DNA from: Zygnema circumcarinatum
Taxonomy: Eukaryota; Streptophyta; Zygnematophyceae; Zygnematales; Zygnemataceae
Assembly: GCA_037447605.1 (NCBI GenBank)
Contig: CM074807.1
Location: 2,448,141-2,512,140, forward strand
Direction of reading: 5' to 3'
DNA: 64,000 bases
Shown here: in pieces, positions 55,596 to 64,000 of the stretch
How the letters are laid out: each line of letters starts with the position of its first letter
Numbering within the stretch: position 1 is the stretch's first letter
Made by a program: the position numbers and the translations under genes
The notes under the pieces: generated by a model
Seen by the model: only the letters and a program-made list of their open reading frames with translations
The model's database searches: none
What the model was told of the DNA's origin: nothing

Positions 55596-58500
55596 TTATG
55601 TGGTCAAAAATCTTCCCATCGTCCCCTCCTTCACGTTCATGGAAGCCACACGAGCTTGCCGTTCGTACTCCAGAAGAGTCTGCACACGATTCTAGCATTC
55701 GCGAAATTCGCGATTAGGCACGTCGTGCATATGTTATAAGGTTGCATAAGATAAGAAACTTACCTTCTCAACAAATCTCTAGGCACGCTCCTACACCACT
55801 GGCAATGCCAAAGCAAAATGCATGTCTCCATTTTAGAGACTTTCTTTCTGAGAAACGCCCGAGACCTATGTAACACAACGACACGGGTAACGAATAAGTA
55901 CATAATCCCTTCATATCAAGAGGAGATTTGAGCCCTGACCTCAAGCTGACGACGTGAAAAGAAGTTTTGGAAAGTGCTCGACGACTCCACCACTTTCTGC
56001 ACCATGTCGCTTTCATCATGTTCCGGAAGTCCATTAGTGCTTGCTAGATATACACGCACCTGCAAGAAAATCCCACGACTGTCAATTCATCCCCTCACGA
56101 ATCTCTTGAGTACGCCCCGTTGCCCTCTCATCGGGCGAAACAAAGGCCAAACAATAAGAAAGCATGTTGGAAGCATTTCAATAACGCATAACTGGGGAGA
56201 CTCTCAAGGTTTTCCATACACGACAAAGGATGCATGATGTGATGATCCCACACGGACCACTTTAAACATCCACATCGACACATGCAGGCTGTCCATTAAC
56301 TGAAGACATCCACTGGGCTTCGTTTTCCAGCATGACTAAGGGATGTCCATCGAGCGTATACTGTCAGGTTATGCTGCAAAGCTGAACAAACAGATGTGCT
56401 TCATCGTTGACATCCGATAGAAATGCATGGCCTTAAAGTGGACCCACCTCCATGTAACGCAACAGAAGTGCAGGCAAACAGCAGAGCCTGCACAGGCCGA
56501 GACTCAAGGAGCGAGCGGGTACAGTTCTCCCTTCGGGGGTCACAGTCGCATATGCCTCCAGCATCACAACCTGAAGGCACGACTTCGGCCATTTCGGTAG
56601 TTCCCCTGAAAGCCGCAACACAATACGAATATGCCCACAGTTTCAACAACAATGGCCAAACTGAACTAAAGCTAAGAAAGAACGAGCTACGGACGAATTA
56701 AAGGTGGCGTGCATTTAGTAATGCTAACCTTTCATTGCTGCTGCCATCACTCCACCAAGCAGGCCTCCTGTAGGGTGAGCATTGAAACTAACACCATCAT
56801 CTGAAGACGGTCGACAACTCAGACGGACTTCCATCATGCAAACGTCCTTCGGACAGATTTCCACCTGCCTCAACCCCAACCCAATACATGTTTCTGAGTC
56901 ATATCGAGGGACCAGACTGCCCGAAATCATAAGGCAAGCTGTTCACGTTTCACTACGCTCAATGCATCTTCCCCTTATACCACGATTTAGGCCCAACGTC
57001 CAGGACCATGTTTCTGCACAAGCTGAGCCAAGACCAACTTTTTTATAAAGCAATTCCTCAACAATTTCTCACATTGGACCTGCAAATACTCTTACTTCGT
57101 ACTAATACGAGACGAGTACTAATGAGTACAAAGTTAAGAGCTACTTATGTGTCTTATCACTCTCCTACACTACTGCAGCTACCCGCTGAGCATGCGTTCA
57201 AGGAAGAGCATCTCCATCCAGTAATCACAGTCCCTAGAGTCACGAGTTCACAAAAATGTCCACTCGGTTAAAGTAGCATACACACCTTCAGATCTCGGAG
57301 TGATGCGACATTCTCTTCAACAGAGGCCAGCAATGCAGACGCAAAGCCTTCACAAATGCTATCATTCAAGGGTATAGGGGAGCCGTTCTCCACAAGGGCC
57401 CCAGTCGCATACAGTTGTAGCAATTGTGCCTCTTTTGTCTTGTGTCTTGAGATGTCATCTGGCAACCAGGCCTCTGCAGAACCTGAAACCACCAGAAACC
57501 GCCCATATTATAACCTGTCAACTGAAGCCATTAAGAAAACTTCAGTCGAAGCACAAGTGAACCTCATGAAAAGTCAACTTTGTCACTAGTAAAGGCATCA
57601 CATTACCACACGAAACCTCTACAATTAAATTGACCTATCCCGTCGTTTCCCTTCCCAGCCTTCGTAGCTTCTATTTATAGAACTGACCTTTGAAGATCGA
57701 CCTGCCAATTTCCAGAACTTGCACAGCCAACCTAACTCTCTCGCCCTTGTCGAATTGGTGGGAGTCTATTTCTTTCCACTGGTAGTAAAACGCATCAAAC
57801 GCAAAATAGTCTTGCTGCAACATGGATACCAAACAGATTAGATTATTTTAGATAAGGGTTAAAGGAATGGAATTATAGGACTAAGGTTATAGGACTCGGG
57901 TGCTGGGACTAGGGTTATAGAATTAGAGTTATCGGATTAGAGTTATAAAGTTCGGGTAAGGGTTATGGGGTTAGAGCTAAGGGTTTATGGTGTTATAGAA
58001 TTAGGGTGTTCGGATATAGAACACCCTAATTCGGTGTTCGGGTAAAGATTAGGATTAGGATTAAGGGGTATTACATTAGATCACACTAGATTTGGTTAGA
58101 CTCAATGAGAGTACATTGAATTAAATTAGATTTGGCCAGCTATGATGATCCTTGTTAAGCATTCACGCATCCTTCTTGATTAACTTTTCACTCACCCAAC
58201 AATCAAATTCTCGTCTGTTGACATTCATGAGTGCAGAAGCAGTCGAAGACGGATCTGCTTCCAATTGCTCCGCTTGAACCAGCACTTCTATCGAGAGTGT
58301 TCGTGTGAGCTCAAGTGCTTCCACAGGAGGCCTCCCTTTGCTTCCAGTTCCTGCCAGAGCGAACTCACGGAAGAGGGTATTGCTGGACACCCCAACCCCC
58401 AAAAGCATCCAGCAAGCTTCATATTTCCAAAATCAAATGACGTAGTCTTTCCTAATCAGCTTTATCTCGGACATGCCTTCCACGCCTCCTGGCACCTCAT

Positions 58501-61500
58501 GTGGCAATTGCTGCATGTGAGTGCTTGTGCGAGAAGGATACCTGTAAGCTAGCGCTCTTGCACAAATTTCAGTGCGTGCAAGGGCTGAATTGGGCAGATC
58601 CATCTGTGGATCCAAACACATCCACTGAATGGCCTTGACACGTCGGAACGCTTCTGCTTGCATGTGATCATCCCAAGAACGATCTTCTGGCAAAGAATTT
58701 AGCTCTCGTGACCTTTCCATAAGCCTATAACCCACCCAAAAAACGTAATGTTTGGTCTGAGTTGAGTAAACCAAGAAAGAGGAAGGCCTACAAGAAGCTC
58801 AACTGCCAAAGAAGAATACAACGTATGAAAGGCCAAGGACAGCCTATAAAAATAGTCATGAAAACACGCGTGGATCATCCATTTGCAGCTACACAGAGAC
58901 CGCTACATAAACAATGTAGAGGTGTCACGGACAAACCTGTCAAATATGTTGAGTACCGCGTTTTCGCAGCCATGTAATGGCAAATGTTTCAGCGCAGATT
59001 TTACAACGTTTCGGTTCACTGTCAGGCTGATTTGCCCAAAGACCCGAGAGAAAATCATTAGATTAAGATATCTGAACTGCTCGAGTCAACAACATAGCAA
59101 AAACAGAGTATCCAGGAATTGAAAATAACCACCTTGCACTGGCCCTCAATTCCAGCAACGCGACGAAGATGCACAAAGCGTCATGTGGCATCAACTTGGA
59201 TGCATAAAGGGCTACCCATTCTTCTTTTCCTCGTGCCACAAGCTGTACAATATAGCTGCATGCCTCAACCCCTACAACAACACCGTTAGCCGATACAATG
59301 TCGTGCCTATCTGGTTAATGAAATGCCTTGTGGTTTAGAGCCATAATAGTTGTCTCCACCAGAAATGGATGAAAACAAAGCAGAAAATGGACGGACTTCC
59401 TGAAGGATTATAAGGGTATCGCGGTCAAATGCACAGCTAGGAACATACCTGATAATAATGGAATCCCCGCTCTGCCGGAGTTTGCTCAATTCCATTGCTG
59501 TCTGCTCTCCTGGGAGAAGCACTCGTAATAACAAAACAACATGGGCTGCGCAACGTGCCATATGTGCCTCTGATCTGCAAACATCATATCCTTGCGTGCT
59601 GTCAGTTTTCAACAGATTGCAACACAAAATAAAAAACCAGCTAGCACTTGTTTCGAATGCGATAATCACAGCTTTTCCTGAGCCAAGGGTATCGAAGAAC
59701 TTCAAAACCAAGGCCCACGTGCAGGCTCATGCAAGCGATAGTATTTCTCTCCCAAAGTAATAGACAAGAATGGCCAGTATCAAGGCTCGCCAGGCTCAAT
59801 TCATTGCTCTCGTGCAAAAATAGCTCGAACTGAAGTTACAGTGCGGAAGTATATTGTGTGAATCAGTCGTCCCGATCACACGGGAACAATCCAGACTCGA
59901 TAGATTAGCATGGCCAGTGGAGCTTAAATTGCAAGTTCCAGATGCACAACAAGTATTCTTAGCCACACGTGATATGCGTGGATGGCATCAAGTAGGCGTA
60001 AAATGAAACCTAGGGGCGCCGCACCAGTGCGAGGGACAAAGTAAGGAGATTCATCCCCATTTCGCAAAGTGAAGGACACTGCGCCCTACGTGGTGTGGAC
60101 CAGGTAAGTGCTCAAGCGGGTTGCAATGCTTCGAATGCAACAAATTTGATAGCACAAAGGACGTACCAGAGTTCACTTCGGCGGTCGAGACATACCAATG
60201 CAAATGCTTTGATACTGTAGCTATAACTAATGAGTCAGTCCTCTCATCAACAGACTGAGAACATTGGTGTCAAACTGCTCGATAACCAGACATGACTGAC
60301 CCTTCCTACTAGTAAAGACCCAATGTACTCCTAGTGACTTTACAACAAGTTCAACTGCTCCGTCATGTTCGTCACCTCAACAAATGGCTCACTTGGCCGT
60401 TCATAACGGTCATGAAACTCACTTCGACAAGTTGCCGTTTGGATGCTGAGTTACCCAGGTGTGCAGAATGTCCATTATTTCACATACGTCAAGGGCCATC
60501 AGCCGCATCTGCATTCCAACCAACATCAAACTGGACGCAATAAAGCCCTTTTGTGCCACACAATTGTCTTTCGAGGTTGAAACATTATTTTCAAGCAAAA
60601 AAAGCCAAAAAGTCGTCACAATTGCAGCCTGTAAATGTCGCACTTACTTGCAGAATCCGATGAGGCTCCTTGCACTCGCGCCTCACGCTCTCATGGACTT
60701 CTTCGCTGCAGAACTCATAAGAACATCGTTAACTGAAGATATGAAGTTCTAATGGTGTAAAGTAGAAGACTACATACTCAATCTCACATTTGTCCTTAAA
60801 TTGAAGTGATCTAATCATTATCGACAATGTCCAGAAATGAAAACAAAGTAATCAAAAGAACAGTCTCCAGTGGAAGTCCCACGAGTGCATCTCAATTGCC
60901 TTACATTCCAAAGGCGTAACCAAGCACATTCTAAGTCAACTAAGCCAAAAAGTTGCACAAGTGCATGCCGGCATTATATGTAATCATGCCATTGACACTC
61001 AATCGACTAATCCATCGTTGGTTGGCACACCTTCCTTGCAGCCTCTGAAAGAGCTCATCAAGGTTCGCTGGTTGCTGTTCCTGCACTGGCTTTGGCCATT
61101 CATAATAGGCTGCTAAAGTCACTTGCGGATCTTTTAAAAACGACCCCGTGCCAAGCCCAGTTGTTTTTCCAATTCTATGATCAGTTCGGAGATTTAGAGT
61201 GGCCAAATGACTGTCGACCTGTTCGTCCAGCCATGCACGTACCATGGCCCAGCAAGCTGCCTGCAATTTTCAGCCCCCTCCCTGCCCCAGAGAGTGAGGG
61301 CGAGACTGGCAGTTCTCATGACGTTGCAGTAAGGAAGCAACTCGTGAGAGAGAAAACATAATCTTCACAGTAGCCTCAAGAAAGTCCTGTTACTAACCTC
61401 CCAATGCGTGCATACAGGAAGCATGCGACGCAAGTTGCTGCACATGGCAGCATAGACAGCAGCCTCAAATGGAGTCCTTCCTCGTTCTTGCGCCATTCTC

Positions 61501-64000
61501 TGCAGATTCACGCATGACATTAGGTTGCAAGACGATCTACTCATGTCCATGCATGCCTACGGGCTAAAAACCTTCTTCCTTCACTATCACGGGGTTAGAA
61601 CGACGCCACGCAAGCATGACTTGTTCAGCACGCTTGCGGCGCAATATCCTGCATTAAACCTATGTAAACTGAAAATAAAAACAATGATAATTATTTCCAT
61701 TACTAGGGTTGAGGAAACACAGACTTCTGCATTGAATTCTTCAATTTCAAAACATGGTTCAATTTTGGACATGGGATGGACAGGTCGTCAAATTGCCAAC
61801 CTCTGAAGCACAGTAATTACTCCACTTCCAAAGTGTCCGTTGACGACCTCTGCCTGTGTCTAATTCCACGGCTTGCTCCTCTTCTCTCTTTTGATGTCCC
61901 TTCTTGCACCACTCTGCCAGAGGAGGGGAGGGCCCCTCATCTCCACAGCCTCCAAGGGTGGCTGCCCTCCATGGCTGCTCAATCCGACTCCCCTCCACAA
62001 TCGCAGTTGAGCCCCAGAATACAGACATTGACAAGGAGATATCTGGCAGCTCATGACAGATACAACCAACAGCTCTACGACCATAAAAATTTGGGACATC
62101 GCATACCTGGCCAGCAGTGCGACAGAGATTGCGAGCTTCATGAAGCCGGCCTGCACGAATCAGCTTCCAAACATCCTCCAGAAGGCCAGCCTCAGGTTTC
62201 TGCTTACCCATATATCACCCCGTCCTGACTGCCTGATTCAGAGGAGTTATTGCCCTTTATATTAAGGAGGACAGAGCCACCTTTATAACGAGCAACGATT
62301 TATCACTGGCAGCAGCTTTGTGCTTCTGAAGTCATGATATAGTCACATCCACAGATGCAAGAGGCTCCTTCGAAGGATTCCGTGAAACTTTGTCATGAAA
62401 TGCTAGATTACATCAGTGTACTCCACTTCTTGAATAACAAGAATACGGGATCTGAATGGTGGCTTATTACAGTCCAAAAAAATGCTCTGAAAAATCTCTG
62501 ACATAGAGGCTCCAAATAAAGAATTAGTCATGCTCTCAGTCAGCATATGCACAAAAGAGTAACCTAAATATACAGTCATTGTCCGGACTCAAACGTCCAA
62601 CAACTTGCCTGAAACCATCACTCGAGGTGGCCATCATACAACACGGACGTATGGAGGAGCTCTGGGTTAATCTGGCCACGTCAAATTCGACGCAAACAGC
62701 TGCATTCCTAATACTGAATTAATACATCCAGCGGGTGTTCATTTTTCATTGCTTAAGCAAAAATAGCGGAAAGTTGTGAGACACCCCAGACCTCATTCTT
62801 CTTATCATTGGAAAATGTGACCTTTTTTCCATAGCCACATATGCAGTTAACATTTTCAGACTAAAAATAACCTCTTCTCAATACACCTTCAGGGCAATTG
62901 CAGAAGAGATACAGTTCCATTTATGGAATGTACGCGAAAGTTATGCGAAATGGTCTTGAAGTTATAATTTACATCAGGCGACAATGCGGCGATATGCACA
63001 GGAACTGTAGACCTACTTCATCTTCAGGATGAAGGCGCGTGTCCAGCCTGGTAGGTGCATCTGGATCAATGTGATGGGGCAATCCGGGCTGGCGGTTACG
63101 AATTCCATGTAACGTCGATCGCCATACTCCATATCGCCGTGAATATGCCCCCACATAGCTTCCTGTTTGCTGCATCGCACAAATAGCAACGTACCCCTCA
63201 GCTGCCAGTCACACTTTGTGTCTGCTGCTCCAATATGTGGCAAGCTCATCATATTTCTTCATGGCGTTTCGCTTTGGAGTAGTAGGACCATCGCAACGTA
63301 CGTTCAGGGTCAAACTGTCTGTGCTAAAACTAGTAGGAGTCAAAGTCAAACGGCTTGAACCTTAATTTCGTCACTCTTCTCCATGAAGAGACAGCCCCAC
63401 AACGAGACAAGCAAGCGTGTATCAGAAGATGATAGCAACTATGGGCTTACTAAAAAGGCTTACAGGTAAACGTAGGTGTGTTCAAGCATTCGCATTACCG
63501 TGTCAACAAGGTCAAAATCTATGGGCCCTAGATGAGTACCTCCAGCTCCCTATCCAATTCCAGTGAGGCCAGCTCTTCAAGCCATTGTACGATGCAGAGG
63601 CATTTCCGAGCAAACGAATCCTCAGCCAGAAAGAGGCCTGCATATTGCTGTGAAGGAGGAGGCTTCTGCAGAAAGGACCCAGCCAACACTTTCACGCTTC
63701 AGAAAATGAGAGAAGTACGAATCATGAAATCAAGAAAATATAGTGAAACAGAAGAAGCCTTACCAATAAACTTGCTTCAGCGAGTACACTGTCTTCTCCT
63801 GTACCAGCACCGGTGATACTCTGTCAGACCAGAATCATTGTGGACATTTTCATTTTGGATGGCTTGTCGTGACTTGCAAGCAGAAAGTGGCACATACTAT
63901 TGATCATTAGTCACCATCAAGAAGCACTACTCGCCTTTGCCAAGAATATGCCGTAGCAAGGACCAAGTTGCAGATTCTATATGTAGAAGGTTTCCTTTCT
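55596..64000 (-). CDS. NUP107: Nuclear pore protein NUP107 (5' end beyond window)
   Basis: Scaffold subunit of the Y-complex. Exons found: 63788-63764 (may start upstream), 63665-63540, 63169-63017, 62199-62107, 61974-61801, 61499-61398, 61260-61031, 60705-60648, 60508-60455, 59574-59449, 59271-59133, 59026-58937, 58724-58542, 58382-58196, 57814-57688, 57482-57286, 56864-56729, 56605-56448, 56059-55940, 55679-55596. Landmarks in plant NUP107 order: CLCIVQWLEELAS, HIDPDAPTR, LEDVWKLIRAGRL, GQPWRAATL, RQRTLWKWSNYCASE, ACWAMVRAWLDEQVD, EEWVALYAS, KAIQWMCLDP, NTLFREFAL, LCRLCCLPALLLRYME, LLEYERQAR. One short exon between 60455 and 59574 was not found. The 59574-59449 to 59271-59133 junction is one base out of frame. 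The last codons overlap a transposon-like repeat. Confidence 0.93.
57845..58065. repeat. Degenerate TTAGGGT-type array in a NUP107 intron
   Basis: About 220 bp of the intron between the exons at 58382-58196 and 57814-57688 consist of loosely repeated words such as AGGGTTAT, GGATTAGAGTTAT and TAGGGTGTT on the plus strand. Within it, 57999-58031 is a perfect hairpin: a 13-bp stem AATTAGGGTGTTC with a 7-base loop. It resembles decayed telomere-like sequence, but no perfect TTTAGGG run remains. Confidence 0.7.

Noticed and set aside
55768..55783. A 15-bp NUP107 micro-exon encoding RFVEK
   Set aside because: It has AG and GT edges and would keep frame, but joining the flanking exons directly matches the family C-terminus better. 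It remains possible and needs cDNA.
25864..64000. A functional cluster linking coatomer alpha and NUP107
   Set aside because: Both proteins share the ancient coatomer-like fold, but they are 25 kb apart with unrelated genes between them, so the pairing is most likely coincidence.

Overview
This is a nuclear window from a green-plant genome. Its genes are cut by many short GT-AG introns (mostly 80-400 bp). One gene appears to carry a plastid transit peptide. The XRN, NUP107 and METTL18 homologues have plant-type layouts, and the mobile elements are of plant type. I cannot name the species. The mix (a plastid LptF/LptG-like permease, an LRR-alpha/beta-hydrolase fusion and a MYORG-type GH31) would suit a bryophyte, lycophyte or streptophyte alga, but that is inference. 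All gene models were spliced by hand. Exon lengths were summed to check the frame, and seven of the eight loci close without a frame break.

Layout. 1-5.5 kb is gene-free and holds nested mobile-element relics: a broken Crypton-like recombinase cut by a 470-bp TRIM retroelement, followed by a perfect 700-bp foldback element with an 8-bp target duplication. 5.5-15.7 kb (minus) is a 5'-3' exoribonuclease XRN with 23 exons. 15.7-18 kb is intergenic, with a pentanucleotide microsatellite and an inverted-repeat element that encloses a cluster of TCCAACGG motifs. 18-23.6 kb (minus) is a glycoside hydrolase family 31 enzyme of the MYORG/sulfoquinovosidase type. 23.6-25.9 kb is its upstream region, with a dense ACGTGGC cluster. 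25.9-30.4 kb (minus) is coatomer alpha. 31.9-37.2 kb (plus) is a probable plastid LptF/LptG-family permease, divergent from coatomer alpha. 37.9-42.3 kb (minus) is an LRR plus alpha/beta-hydrolase fusion. 42.8-46.3 kb (plus) is a METTL18-type protein-histidine methyltransferase, head-to-head with the fusion gene. 47.4-51.4 kb (minus) is a RING plus PHD finger protein. 51.4-55.6 kb is repeat-rich: a 1.1-kb 17-bp minisatellite with an internal inversion, a MULE relic and a second foldback element. 55.6-64 kb (minus) is NUP107, whose first exons lie beyond the window end.

The genes are housekeeping loci from unrelated pathways: RNA decay, COPI traffic, nuclear pore, protein methylation, chromatin or ubiquitin, and sugar and lipid handling. 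They do not form a functional cluster. The unusual content is the LptF/G-like gene, the LRR-hydrolase fusion, the GH31 subtype, four GC-AG introns in three genes, and the layered mobile elements.
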